Positions 27,647 to 36,664 of a stretch of 64,000 nt of DNA are shown here, in pieces (within the stretch, counting starts at the first letter, position 1; every line of letters begins with the position of its first letter). The translations under genes were made by a program, and so were the position numbers. Below the pieces are notes generated by a model that had not been told where the DNA came from, did no database searches, and saw only the letters and a list, made by a program, of their open reading frames with translations. Source of the stretch: Trichocoleus sp. FACHB-46 (GTDB lineage: Bacteria > Cyanobacteriota > Cyanobacteriia > FACHB-46); the NCBI RefSeq assembly GCF_014695385.1, contig NZ_JACJOD010000006.1, positions 558,001 to 622,000 on the forward strand. Reading direction: 5' to 3'.

Positions 27647-28927
27647 ATGAGGCTGGACACCAGAAGACTCAACTCGATCTTTCGAGCTTTAGAGTCAAGA
27701 AACTACCGTCTATTTTTTGCAGGTCAGGGTTTGTCTTTAATTGGCACCTGGATGACCCAGACCGCGACAATTTGGCTGGTGTATGACCTGACTAATTCTG
27801 CTTTGCTATTGGGGGTCGTGGGTTTTGCTCAACAAATTCCTAACTTTTTGTTGACTCCCTTTGCTGGTGTATTTGTCGATCGCTGGAATCGGCATCGCAC
27901 GCTGTTGATTACTCAAGTTTTGGCAATGATCCAGTCGCTGGCGTTAGCAACTTTAGCCTTGACTGGCACCATTCAGATTTGGCAGATTATTGCCTTGAGT
28001 GTATTTCAAGGGTTTATCAATGCCTTTGATATGCCAACTCGCCAAGCATTTGTAGTAGAGATTGTGGAGAAAAAAGAAAACCTGGGTAACGCGATCGCCT
28101 TGAATTCTTCTGTGTTTAGTGGGGCACGGTTGATTGGTCCTGCGATCGCTGGCTTTGTGATTGCCGCCGTAGGCACTGGGGCTTGCTTTCTAATTGATGG
28201 CATTAGCTATATCGCTGTAATCACGGGATTGTTGGCGATGCGATTACCAGCCAGATCACTCAAGCTGAAGGCAAGCAAAGAACCTATCTGGCAAAAGCTA
28301 ACCGAGGGCTTCACCTACGCCTTTGGATTTCCACCTATCCGCTCCCTGTTGTTGCTTATTGCTTTAGTCAGCTTCATGGGCATGCCCTACACTGTTCTAG
28401 CCCCTATTTTTGCAACTGAAATTCTACAGGGTGGCCCTCAAACGTTAGGATTTCTCATGGCCGCTTCTGGATTGGGGGCGTTGATGGGAGCCATTTACCT
28501 AAGTTCGCGGCAAACCATCATTGGTCTTGGCAAAATCATTGCTACTGCCCCTGCTGTGTTTGGCTTAGCGCTGATTGTTTTTGCTCTGTCTCACGTACTG
28601 TGGTTGTCCTTGCTGGCGCTGCTGTTTGTAGGCGCAAGCTTAATTTTACAAGCGACCTCTAGCAATACGATTCTGCAAACGATTGTGGATGAAGATAAGC
28701 GAGGTCGTGTAATGAGTTTCTATACCGTTGCCTTCATTAGTATGGTGACGTTTGGCAACTTAGCAGCAGGTAGCTTGGCCAGTCAGATTGGAGCTGCCAA
28801 TACATTAGTAATTGGTGGGTTGTTCTGTATTCTGGGATCTTTGTTGTTTACCAGACAGCTACCCGCGTTACGAAAATTAGTTCGACCAATTTACCTACGC
28901 ATGGGTGTGCTTTCTAAAGCTCATTAG
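27647..28927 (+). CDS. MFS transporter (enterobactin exporter/MFS_3-like)
   Basis: 426-residue major facilitator with twelve predicted membrane helices. The N-terminus (ALESRNYRLFFAGQGLSLIGTW) and the loop 2-3 motif GVFVDRWNRHR are typical of the MFS_3 group that includes EntS-type and macrolide-type exporters. A second conserved loop, DEDKRGRVMSFYTVAF, lies in the second half. Substrate unknown. It follows the MarR gene in the same direction, which suggests control by it, although the 260-base gap could hold a separate promoter. Confidence 0.9.
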   Translation: MRLDTRRLNSIFRALESRNYRLFFAGQGLSLIGTWMTQTATIWLVYDLTNSALLLGVVGFAQQIPNFLLTPFAGVFVDRWNRHRTLLITQVLAMIQSLALATLALTGTIQIWQIIALSVFQGFINAFDMPTRQAFVVEIVEKKENLGNAIALNSSVFSGARLIGPAIAGFVIAAVGTGACFLIDGISYIAVITGLLAMRLPARSLKLKASKEPIWQKLTEGFTYAFGFPPIRSLLLLIALVSFMGMPYTVLAPIFATEILQGGPQTLGFLMAASGLGALMGAIYLSSRQTIIGLGKIIATAPAVFGLALIVFALSHVLWLSLLALLFVGASLILQATSSNTILQTIVDEDKRGRVMSFYTVAFISMVTFGNLAAGSLASQIGAANTLVIGGLFCILGSLLFTRQLPALRKLVRPIYLRMGVLSKAH

Positions 28928-28945
28928 CGATCGCGGATTTCTCGG

Positions 28946-28968
28946 AGGATTTTGGTAGCTAAAATCCT
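28946..28968. terminator. Hairpin after the MFS gene
   Basis: AGGATTTT and AAAATCCT form a perfect 8-bp stem with a 7-base loop, 19 bases after the stop codon. There is no clean T-run, so it may only stabilise or weakly terminate the transcript. Confidence 0.4.
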
Positions 28969-29378
28969 TAAAAATTAAGTACCTGTACTGAAACGCTCAA
29001 TAAATTAGTTGATTGCATTGATTAAAAACATAAACTTGAGCGATCGCTACTTACGTATTTTCTTAACACTGGTACTTGTGGGTTACACCACTACTGAGAG
29101 CATGCGTCAGTACCGTATTTACTATTAAATTTCTTGCTTCTGCTGCATCAAGATAGATGATCTTCAAGCCACTTCTAGCAACCTGAATCGATAGAAAACT
29201 GGTTAGTAGTCTGCATAATCTGATTGCAGTATTTTGTTTCAAAATGTTGCTCAATCAGCAATGCAGCAATATTTGAATTTATCCAGCAGTTGATACTGAC
29301 AGTACACCAGCTAACGATTAGAGCAATTTTTCTAAGTCAGCTCAGATGGGTAAATGGTCAACTTAAAAACTCTTGCTA

Positions 29379-29420
29379 GGTGCAAAGTTTTAGTAAAGAT
29401 CTAAAAACTATGATTGCACC
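29379..29420. other. Long two-part stem-loop in an intergenic region
   Basis: GGTGCAA (29379-29385) pairs with TTGCACC (29414-29420), and inside it AGTTTTAG pairs with CTAAAAACT with one extra A. The result is a 15-bp interrupted stem. No T-run follows on either strand, so it is not a plain terminator. Confidence 0.45.
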
Positions 29421-29974
29421 CGTCTAGTCTGTGAGTAGTCTAGAACTGGAAGTTAAGCTTTGTATGTCGCAAAGATGAGTGGTAGAACCAATTCTCTAGC
29501 GTTACTCTTAGTTCGAGGTAGCAAAGGTATAAGCGATCGCGCTTTTAAGGTCAGGCATCTATCACGACTGTGGAGTTAATGGCAAACATTGACAGGGCTG
29601 TTGATGATTTCGGAGCTAGGTCTGTACTCTCTTCATCTAATACAATTTTGTTACTCAAAAATAAAACAGCCCAGTCGGGAACTTCTACTCTCAAGTAGCG
29701 TTCTAAATGTATACGGGTATCCAGTTAGACCAGTAAAGCTAAAGGCGCTTAACTTTTGTAATCAGCTTGAGCGAAGCGTTTTTAGAAAAACACGGTTGCT
29801 AATACCCTCTAAACCTTGTTTCTTTTTAGACATCTACTGATTCTATTACTTACTCTCTAGCAAGACTCAGCTCAGGATGACTGGACTAAAAATTTTTGGA
29901 CTTAGTTGAATTCCCTGCTGCTGGAGTCGCGTTTTCTGTCCATTGTTTGTTCACCGTTCAGTGAGGATTCTTCT

Positions 29975-32104
29975 GTGATTAATCAATCAACCCGGTATGT
30001 TGTTTGTTTGGGTCTTTTAGCTGGAAGCTTGGCGATCTCAACGACCGCTCGGGCTGAAATTTCAGTAACTGGCGGTCGGACAAGTGGCGATGCAGCGTTT
30101 TTTGTGCCTGATGCCGCAACTACAACCACAACTACAACCACAACAAGCGGCTGTGGTTGTGACCAGACCAGCACTACTTCCGCTACCTCTACTCCCGCTC
30201 CCGGTGGCGACACAGTTCTATTCGATGCTAGAACTCGTCAACTGAGATTAGAAACGTCAGCGGGTGTAACGGTTAACTCTCGCTTTACCCCCACTGCTGG
30301 TCGTCTAGATGCCACTACGGGTGTGCCCAAGGGCGGTGAAACTGGACAACTTCAAGGTTTGCTCTCTGGTCGTGCTTTTACAGCCACAGGCAACCCAGTA
30401 TTCTTTCAGAATGTAAAAACAACTCTGGATTTCAAACTCAACTCTTTTGCACCTGACAGTTTGATCGGCGGTACATTGATTACCCCGCTAACAAGTGCGG
30501 GTAGCTCCAGTAATACCTCCAGTAATACCTCTAACAACACTTCAACCAATACTTCGACCAATACCTCAACTAATACTTCGACCAACACCTCCAGCAATAG
30601 CTCAACAGACAGTTCTGCACCCCCCATCTTCTTGCCTATCACTGGGGTAACTCTGTCTCAAGAGTCCGCTAGTTCGTTCCAAGCGCAAGATGGTCAGCTC
30701 TACGTAGGTCAGTTTGAGGCCAATCTCCCTGGTGGTGCGATCGCTCTACCCTCTGACTATCGCTTCACTACCGCTAGTACTCAGCCAAATTTGCCTCCTA
30801 GCAATCCCATTGGCAGTGGCGACACCAAATTTAAGTTTGAAGGTAAAGGCAACGGTACAACTACCTTTGTAAGCACTACTGGCACCAACAGCACTGTTGA
30901 CTTCGATAGTGCTAGCAGCAAGACAGACTTCAAAATTGAGGGCACAAACTTCAAGATCGACGGTCGGAGTGATGGTCCCACAGATTTCAAACTTGGTGGT
31001 ATCACTAGCACCGGCGTAACTGGCAACATTGCTTTCAAGGGTGACACCCAGTTCAAGATTGAAGGTCAGGGGATTGGTAATACTCAGCTTGATACTGCAA
31101 CAGGTGAAGTTGGTTACAAGAGCACCAACAGCAACACCAAGTTCAAGATTGAAGTAGGTGCCAACAAGTTAGAAGGCAGCAGTGTTGGTGAAGCAGAAAT
31201 CAATGTAGGTGGTATTGGCATCAGTTCTACTGGTAGCACCACAACCACTGGTGGCACAACCACAGGTAGCACAACGGGTGGTGCTACAGGTGGTACAACC
31301 ACAGGCAGTACGACTGGCAGCACAACTACAACAACGGGTGGTGCATCCAGCGGTACAGCTAGCGGCAGCTTCACAGCCCAAACCACTTACATTCAACTCT
31401 TCACCGTTGACTCGCTCTCAACTAGCCAAGTTGCATACGTTGTCTCTCCGTCTAACAGTGATGACGACGGTGACGATGATGATGATAACGAGCTTGAGGT
31501 CCGCCGTAGTGAACGTAATGAAGGCCGTGGTCGTGGTCGTCGGGTAGCGCGTGGTCGCCAAGGACAGACAACTTATGTCCTCGTTGGTCCTTCCAGCCGT
31601 GTCTTCCCCGGTTTGGTTGGTTTGAGACAACTACCACCCGCATCCAGCACCTCTACCAGTACCACTGAAGAATCGACTACCACTGAGTCCACCACTGGTA
31701 CCACTGACTTTACTACTCCAACAACTGAGTCCACCACTGGTACTACCGAAGAGTCGACCACCACGACTGAGTCCGGTGCAACTGAGTCCACCACAACTGA
31801 GTCTGGTGCAGCCGAATCCACCACCACAACTGAGTCCGGTGTAACTGAATCCACCACTACGACTGAGTCTGGTGCAACTGAGGCTACCACAACTGAGTCT
31901 AGTGCAACTGAGTCCACCACGACTGAATCCAGCCCAAGTACGACTGATACCACAACCGAGGCTACCCCGACTGAGTCTGGCTCTACCACCCCAACGACCA
32001 GCCCTACCACTGGCACGAGTGATGACTCAACAACCATCAACTTCTCTAGCCCAGCGGGTACTGGAACGGTTCAGTTCACTCCTGCTCCCAGCACCAACCC
32101 ATAG
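29975..32104 (+). CDS. Secreted Thr/Ser-rich repeat protein, 709 aa
   Basis: GTG 29975 is chosen because GAGGA stands eight bases before it and the product then begins with a signal peptide (Tyr-Val-Val-Cys-Leu-Gly-Leu region, cut near TTARA). The mature part has a Thr8 run followed by CGCD, an FxL-rich domain, an (NTST)n tract (about residues 180-215), four TxFKIEG-like beta repeats (about 285-410), a Gly/Thr/Ser tract, an acidic DDDGDDDDDNE patch followed directly by an Arg-rich patch, and a C-terminal ESTTTESG repeat of about 110 residues. I recognise no family. Composition suggests a cell-surface or matrix protein, possibly glycosylated on Thr/Ser. Confidence 0.85.
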   Translation: MINQSTRYVVCLGLLAGSLAISTTARAEISVTGGRTSGDAAFFVPDAATTTTTTTTTSGCGCDQTSTTSATSTPAPGGDTVLFDARTRQLRLETSAGVTVNSRFTPTAGRLDATTGVPKGGETGQLQGLLSGRAFTATGNPVFFQNVKTTLDFKLNSFAPDSLIGGTLITPLTSAGSSSNTSSNTSNNTSTNTSTNTSTNTSTNTSSNSSTDSSAPPIFLPITGVTLSQESASSFQAQDGQLYVGQFEANLPGGAIALPSDYRFTTASTQPNLPPSNPIGSGDTKFKFEGKGNGTTTFVSTTGTNSTVDFDSASSKTDFKIEGTNFKIDGRSDGPTDFKLGGITSTGVTGNIAFKGDTQFKIEGQGIGNTQLDTATGEVGYKSTNSNTKFKIEVGANKLEGSSVGEAEINVGGIGISSTGSTTTTGGTTTGSTTGGATGGTTTGSTTGSTTTTTGGASSGTASGSFTAQTTYIQLFTVDSLSTSQVAYVVSPSNSDDDGDDDDDNELEVRRSERNEGRGRGRRVARGRQGQTTYVLVGPSSRVFPGLVGLRQLPPASSTSTSTTEESTTTESTTGTTDFTTPTTESTTGTTEESTTTTESGATESTTTESGAAESTTTTESGVTESTTTTESGATEATTTESSATESTTTESSPSTTDTTTEATPTESGSTTPTTSPTTGTSDDSTTINFSSPAGTGTVQFTPAPSTNP
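30508..30606 (+). repeat. In-frame minisatellite coding (Asn-Thr-Ser-Thr)n
   Basis: Imperfect 6- and 12-base units of the type AAYACNTCN repeat about sixteen times inside the secreted-protein gene. The third codon positions vary while the protein repeat is kept, which argues for selection on the protein. Confidence 0.7.
31660..31990 (+). repeat. In-frame repeat coding Glu-Ser-Thr-Thr units
   Basis: Units of about 30 bases coding TTTESGATES or close variants are repeated eight or more times near the C-terminus of the secreted protein. Codons differ between copies. Recombination between units could change repeat number among strains. Confidence 0.7.
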
Positions 32105-32184
32105 TTGGCAACTCCCCAGTTTATGACCTTGGTTAGCCGTGTAACTAAGGACAGACTAGGAAAGTTCTAAAAAGTTGTGAGGCG

Positions 32185-32218
32185 ATCGCCCTAGGCTAAT
32201 TCCTGGGGCGATTTTTAT
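32185..32218 (+). terminator. Terminator after the secreted repeat protein
   Basis: ATCGCCCTAGG (32185-32195) pairs with CCTGGGGCGAT (32202-32212) and is followed by TTTTATT. The stem includes part of a HIP1 sequence. It lies about 80 bases after the stop codon. Confidence 0.8.
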
Positions 32219-32274
32219 TCAAGATTCATCTACAAAGTTTTAAGATGCACTCCAACGGCGATCGCTTGAATCAA

Positions 32275-33081
32275 TCAAGCAACTGCTTGGCTGACAATAC
32301 CAGACCATTGCACTCGTTTTAAGCCATCACGACGGTAGGAGAAAAAGTGTTCTGGCTGTTGATAGGTGCAGTGGGGGGCGATCGCGACTTGTTCCGGACT
32401 AAGGCCAAGCTGTTCTAACTGCAAAGCATTGACTCGCCGCACATCAACTCGGATGCGATCGGGTTCTGCATCAGCAAGTACAGGTGGCTCAGGCAGCGCG
32501 TGAAGTTGCTCAATGACGACCTTGGTAGCAGTATCAGCCACTGGAGTAATGGTTGCGCCCAGAACTGCTGCTACATCCAGCGAGACTTGATATACATCTC
32601 CGGCGATCGCGGGTCCCATCGCCACTCGGAGATTGTGCAGTTGGCTGCCTTGGGCTTGTAGACGAGCGATCGCTTGCGGCACAATTTTAGCGGCAGTCCC
32701 ACGCCAGCCTGCATGCACAGCCGCAACCTGACCTGTTGTCGCATCCGCAATTAGTACGGGCGTGCAGTCAGCACTACAGACCCAAACTGCTTGCTCCGCT
32801 CGTTCGGTTAGTAAACCATCAGCAGGTGGCAAATCTGGTTCGGGAGCACTCGTGTCATTGCCAGAAGTACGACTGAGTTCAATTTCTGAAGGGGCTAAAA
32901 CTACGTTGCCGTGTACCTGCCTGACTCTATAAACCTGAGCCTCTGACTGTAAGGCGCTAACTAAATGACTTGGCGTTTGGGGCCAAAAATGTTGCGTAAA
33001 AAAGCCATGAGACCATCTCTCTAAAAGGCTACAGGTAAGATAAGGCCGTCCGTCCCAAGTTTGCCAATGCCAAGTGTGCAT
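32275..33081 (-). CDS. pgeF: Peptidoglycan editing factor PgeF (YfiH/laccase-domain family)
   Basis: 268-residue member of the multicopper-polyphenol-oxidase-like family now known in E. coli as PgeF, which removes wrong amino acids from peptidoglycan precursors. Metal-site residues are in RQVHGNVV, SADCTPV and VHAGWRGT, with the C-terminal APHCTYQ and FFSYRRDG motifs. ATG 33081, no ribosome site visible. Nothing suggests secretion. It lies divergent from birA. Older annotations call this protein a polyphenol oxidase or laccase. Confidence 0.92.
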   Translation of the reverse strand: MHTWHWQTWDGRPYLTCSLLERWSHGFFTQHFWPQTPSHLVSALQSEAQVYRVRQVHGNVVLAPSEIELSRTSGNDTSAPEPDLPPADGLLTERAEQAVWVCSADCTPVLIADATTGQVAAVHAGWRGTAAKIVPQAIARLQAQGSQLHNLRVAMGPAIAGDVYQVSLDVAAVLGATITPVADTATKVVIEQLHALPEPPVLADAEPDRIRVDVRRVNALQLEQLGLSPEQVAIAPHCTYQQPEHFFSYRRDGLKRVQWSGIVSQAVA

Positions 33082-33165
33082 GAAGAAGGTTCAGAGCTTT
33101 ACAAAACGAAATCAGTCAAAAAGCAATGAGTCCATGCTAGCCTAAGCGACGATCTCTCCAGACTT

Positions 33166-33999
33166 TTGCCCGTGGGATTTGAGCATCAACGGTTTGAGCT
33201 AGCGCTACAGCAAGTACGCCACCATCTATCTACCGTCTTTCAACCACCCCATATCTCCAATGCTTTGCCCCTGTCGTTGCAGGTATTCGAGACTTTAGCT
33301 TCTACGAATCAAACCCTGTGGGAGTTGGTCAGTCAGGGCGCGATCGCGGGTACTGCTGTTTTAGCTTTGCAGCAAGAGTCAGGGCGCGGACAGTGGGGCC
33401 GCCAGTGGCAGTCTCCTTTAGGGGGCTTGTACCTCTCGGTCGCGCTCAGTCCTGCTTTACCAGTTGCCAATAGTGCTCAACTGACTTTGTGTAGTGCTTG
33501 GGGAATTGCGACAGCGCTACGCAGCTATAACTTACCTGTGCAGTTGAAGTGGCCAAATGATTTAGTGCTCAACGGGCGCAAGTTGGGAGGCATTTTGACT
33601 GAAACTCGAATTCGTCAAGGTCAAGTGACCAAAGCCGTGGTGGGCGTCGGTATTAACTGGACGAATCCAGTTCCTCCTACGGGAATCAACTTGGCAGCGG
33701 CCTTAGCAGAACAGACGCAACCTGCGATTGATTCCTTAGAAATGTTGGCTGCGATCGCGCTACAAGGAATTGCGTCCGGATATGCAGCTTGGCGACAAGA
33801 AGGGATAGAAAACCTCTTGCCTGCTTACCTAAGCTTGTTGACGAGTTTAGGCCGCTCGATTGTGCTTGACGGTGTCACGGGGACTATTGTAGGAGTCTCG
33901 GCAAATGGGGAATTACAGATCCGTTCAGCATCCAACAGCCCGTCTTCTAGGGAAATTCTGCTAAAGCCCGGTACAATCAGTCTGGGTTATGATGTCTAG
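33166..33999 (+). CDS. birA: Biotin--[acetyl-CoA-carboxylase] ligase
   Basis: Attaches biotin to the carboxyl-carrier subunit of acetyl-CoA carboxylase. The catalytic domain is complete: ETLASTNQTLWEL, biotin/ATP loop QESGRGQWGRQWQSP, LKWPNDL and KLGGILTET, then the small C-terminal SH3-like domain. No N-terminal DNA-binding domain, so it is a group I ligase without repressor role. The start is uncertain: TTG 33166 or GTG 33172, neither with a ribosome site. Two-gene divergent arrangement with pgeF. Confidence 0.93.
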   Translation: MPVGFEHQRFELALQQVRHHLSTVFQPPHISNALPLSLQVFETLASTNQTLWELVSQGAIAGTAVLALQQESGRGQWGRQWQSPLGGLYLSVALSPALPVANSAQLTLCSAWGIATALRSYNLPVQLKWPNDLVLNGRKLGGILTETRIRQGQVTKAVVGVGINWTNPVPPTGINLAAALAEQTQPAIDSLEMLAAIALQGIASGYAAWRQEGIENLLPAYLSLLTSLGRSIVLDGVTGTIVGVSANGELQIRSASNSPSSREILLKPGTISLGYDV

Positions 34000-34037
34000 T
34001 TCCAAAAACAATCAAAAAAGCGCCCTTAATCTGAAGC

Positions 34038-34056
34038 TCATCCCCCCGTGGGATGA
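34038..34056. other. Hairpin between birA and the M23 gene
   Basis: TCATCCC and GGGATGA form a perfect 7-bp stem with loop CCCGT, extended by GC/GC across a small bulge. No T-run follows. It may mark the birA transcript end or sit in the leader of the next gene. Confidence 0.35.
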
Positions 34057-34136
34057 CAGCCGAGGAACAAATTAAGTAAATAAAACGACTGATACTGCTA
34101 GCTTGAGCGACTTAAATGCGTAATAAGGGGACTGAA

Positions 34137-35435
34137 ATGAACCAGCAGACTCGTTCTGCCCAACCTACGCTCAAAACCTCCCGTCAGCGTCCGCTTTGGA
34201 TGCAAAGCCTTGCCTGTCTGGGTGGAATTGGACTTTTGAGTGCAGGGACGCTAGGAGCCCAAACCGCTCCGGTGGATTCTGTTGTAGTACCTGCAATTTC
34301 TGAGCCTCAATCAGCGCTGGAAGCCACTCCTATAGAAGCCGCTCCCGTTGATGCTCCTGCTGTAGTCGCTGAGCCAGAACAATTTGCGCCAGAAGCATCA
34401 GCAGAATTTGCGCCAGAACTCGCTCCAGAGCCCGCGATCGCAGCGCAAGAAGAGCCTGTTCCTAGTTTGGCTGTCCCAACTCAAGAGGAGCCAATTGCAG
34501 CCCCGCCAGCAGCCAATTCACCTGACGCGGTCGCAGCAGGGTCTGAGCCGCCGAACTACAACAACGCTTATATTGACCCGACCCGTTACAACCTGGGAGC
34601 CACCGACCCTTACGAGCAGCCTAGCTCGGTAGTCTTATCGGAACGCTCAACAGGGTGTCAAGCGGTTCTATCGGGAGGCCAAGGCTTATCCGGTGGCATT
34701 TGTGGCACTGCCCCAGAGCCTGCTTCGGCTCAATCTGCGCCTTGGCGTCCTGGCTCTGTAGAGAATACTTGGGCGAGCACATCAGGTGGCAGTCAAAGCG
34801 GCAGTCAATGGGTTGCCGCCTCAAACTCACCAGCAGTGCAGTTAGGCCCAATCAACATCAGTGCTAGAGGGATTGGCATTGGCCAAACGACTGCTTCTGG
34901 CCGCTCGTTTTACTACCAGACCGCTCGCCCCACAGGCCGCTTGGGGAATGGCAACCTCAGATTGATCTTCCCCCTGTCACTTCCTGCTCCCATTACTTCC
35001 ATCTTTGGTTGGCGCATTCACCCGATTAGCGGAGATAGCCGTTTCCATTCTGGTACCGACCTGGGTGCCCCAATGGGAACGCCAGTTGTGGCAGCTTATG
35101 CGGGTAAAGTCGCGATCGCAGATTTCCTGGGTGGCTATGGCCTAACCGTGACAATCGATCACAACAAAGGCAAGCAAGAGACCTTATATGCTCACCTTTC
35201 GGAGATCTTCGTCAAACCAGGCGAGGTGGTGAAGCAAGGAGCTGTAATCGGTCGGGTTGGCAGCACAGGTAACTCCACTGGCCCCCACTTACACTTTGAA
35301 TTGCGCCAACAAACGGCGAATGGTTGGGTGACGCTAGATCCTGGTTCACAGCTAGAGCTAGCCGCCGCTGACCTCATTAAGTCTCTACAAACTGCCCAGA
35401 CAGCCGCTAAGCTAGTTCCTCAACCTCAAGGTTAG
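34137..35435 (+). CDS. M23-family peptidoglycan endopeptidase (LytM/lysostaphin type)
   Basis: 432 residues from ATG 34137, chosen because AAGGGGA precedes it. An N-terminal signal/anchor helix (about residues 20-40, ending near GAQTAPV) is followed by 100 residues rich in Ala, Glu, Pro and then a Gly/Ser linker. The M23 domain starts near residue 290: zinc ligands His and Asp in FHSGTDLGAPMGTPV and His-x-His in HLHFELR are present, so it should be active rather than an EnvC-type activator. It cuts peptide cross-links in peptidoglycan. Single gene with its own terminator. Confidence 0.92.
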   Translation: MNQQTRSAQPTLKTSRQRPLWMQSLACLGGIGLLSAGTLGAQTAPVDSVVVPAISEPQSALEATPIEAAPVDAPAVVAEPEQFAPEASAEFAPELAPEPAIAAQEEPVPSLAVPTQEEPIAAPPAANSPDAVAAGSEPPNYNNAYIDPTRYNLGATDPYEQPSSVVLSERSTGCQAVLSGGQGLSGGICGTAPEPASAQSAPWRPGSVENTWASTSGGSQSGSQWVAASNSPAVQLGPINISARGIGIGQTTASGRSFYYQTARPTGRLGNGNLRLIFPLSLPAPITSIFGWRIHPISGDSRFHSGTDLGAPMGTPVVAAYAGKVAIADFLGGYGLTVTIDHNKGKQETLYAHLSEIFVKPGEVVKQGAVIGRVGSTGNSTGPHLHFELRQQTANGWVTLDPGSQLELAAADLIKSLQTAQTAAKLVPQPQG

Positions 35436-35466
35436 GAGCCACACAGCTACATAGCGATCGCTAAAG

Positions 35467-35495
35467 TAAGGGAGAGCAGTCCCAACTCTCCCTTA
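35467..35495. terminator. Bidirectional terminator between convergent genes
   Basis: TAAGGGAGAG (35467-35476) pairs perfectly with CTCTCCCTTA (35486-35495), a 10-bp stem with a 9-base loop, followed on the top strand by ACAGTTTTAGG. It separates the M23 gene from ribE. Confidence 0.75.
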
Positions 35496-35528
35496 ACAGT
35501 TTTAGGCAGTTTTAGGCGGTGAGTCCGC

Positions 35529-36257
35529 TTATAAATAGCCGTGTTCGGTCAAGAAGGTGGGAGTAATCACCTCAGAGTTTGGGTGGGTTGACTCCGAATC
35601 ATTGGATAGCTCGTTATAGCTGGCTGAGTTGAGGGTGTGTTCTAGCGCTTGCCCAGAGCCGAAACGGAGAAACTTTTCTACATACTTGCCCAGAACATCG
35701 CCCTCCAAGTTTACCCAACTGTCTGGCTGCAAATAATGCAGATTGGTTTCAGCGTAGGTGTGAGGAATCACGGCCACCTTAAACCAAGTGCCAGTGGTGT
35801 TGCACTCCGCTACAGTCAAGCTGACACCGTTGACAGCAATACTGCCTTTCGGCACGATATAGCGGGCGATCGCTGGATCAGCCACCGTAAAACTCATTTC
35901 CCAAGAATTACCCGTTTCCTCTGCTGCCTGGAGGCACCCAATCCCATCTACGTGACCTGTCACAAAGTGACCTCCAAGCTTACTGCCCACCCGCAGCGAT
36001 GCCTCCAGGTTGACGTAACCTGCTTCTAGTTGTTTTTCTAGTGTGGTGCGACGGATGGTTTCGGGGGAAACGGCGGCTAGAAACCCTTGAGGCAAGATTT
36101 GTGTAACTGTGAGACAGACTCCATCCACCGCCACACTGTCACCCAGCGCTAAATCTTGCAAAATAAAATGGTAGGTACCAGAGGTACAGGTGACTTGGAG
36201 TTCATCTTCTCCCAAGCGTCTGATGGTTCCGAGTGCTTGCACAAGTCCTGTAAACAC
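35529..36257 (-). CDS. ribE: Riboflavin synthase alpha chain
   Basis: Converts two 6,7-dimethyl-8-ribityllumazines into riboflavin. Two lumazine-binding repeats are visible: residues 1 to about 95 (start FTGLVQALGTI, DSVAVDGVCLTV, GHFVTGHVDG at its end) and about 96-190 (GSIAVNGVSLTV). The start is placed at GTG 36257 because the family begins MFTGLV; a TTG 18 bases upstream is possible. The last 35 residues are an extra polar tail. Cytoplasmic trimer in other bacteria. It is divergent from the DUF151 gene. Confidence 0.95.
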   Translation of the reverse strand: MFTGLVQALGTIRRLGEDELQVTCTSGTYHFILQDLALGDSVAVDGVCLTVTQILPQGFLAAVSPETIRRTTLEKQLEAGYVNLEASLRVGSKLGGHFVTGHVDGIGCLQAAEETGNSWEMSFTVADPAIARYIVPKGSIAVNGVSLTVAECNTTGTWFKVAVIPHTYAETNLHYLQPDSWVNLEGDVLGKYVEKFLRFGSGQALEHTLNSASYNELSNDSESTHPNSEVITPTFLTEHGYL

Positions 36258-36664
36258 GGTTTTTAAATCACTCAAAACTGCTGAACTAAACTCTGATCAA
36301 AGGAAGCTCTGACTTTGGCTGGCTCTGTGCCTGAGTGACCCGCTGCTTCGCTAGACTTTAGAAACATACTCATGGATTCAGGTCAGGGATCAGGGCATAC
36401 TGAAGGTCAACCAATCAATTAAGCTTAATGACAACCAAGCTGAACTGTGATTTTGTGCTCCACCTTCTATGGTAGAGATAGCCTGGTTGGATTACTGTAA
36501 GTTTATTTATCCCAGTCATACTTTCATACGTCTGAATTGCGTTAACTAAGAGTGTATAGAGAACTAGGTGTATATAGAGGTAATGCGAGCTTGCTTCCAG
36601 GTCCAACCAGTCCAAGTGTATTCTCGACTCACAACTCTCTTTGCCAAGGATTGAGGCCAAACCA
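36258..36664. other. Gap between divergent ribE and DUF151 gene
   Basis: About 400 bases between divergent genes, so both promoters are expected here. The right half is AT-rich with several TATA-like strings. I found no FMN riboswitch features (ribE of cyanobacteria usually lacks one) and no gene. Confidence 0.4.

Larger units (their letters stand above)
28928..29974. other. Long intergenic region upstream of the repeat protein
   Basis: About 1050 AT-rich bases without a credible gene; the open frames seen are short, start at TTG or ATG without ribosome sites and have no recognisable content. It holds the hairpin after the MFS gene (28946-28968) and a long stem-loop at 29379-29420. Such a long region before a secreted protein gene could carry a long leader or distal regulation. 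Confidence 0.5.

Noticed and set aside
30406-32040. Leftward frames with repeated Val-Leu-Val-Glu or Ser-Val-Val-Asp units
   Set aside because: They are antisense images of the Thr/Ser/Asn repeats of the secreted protein.
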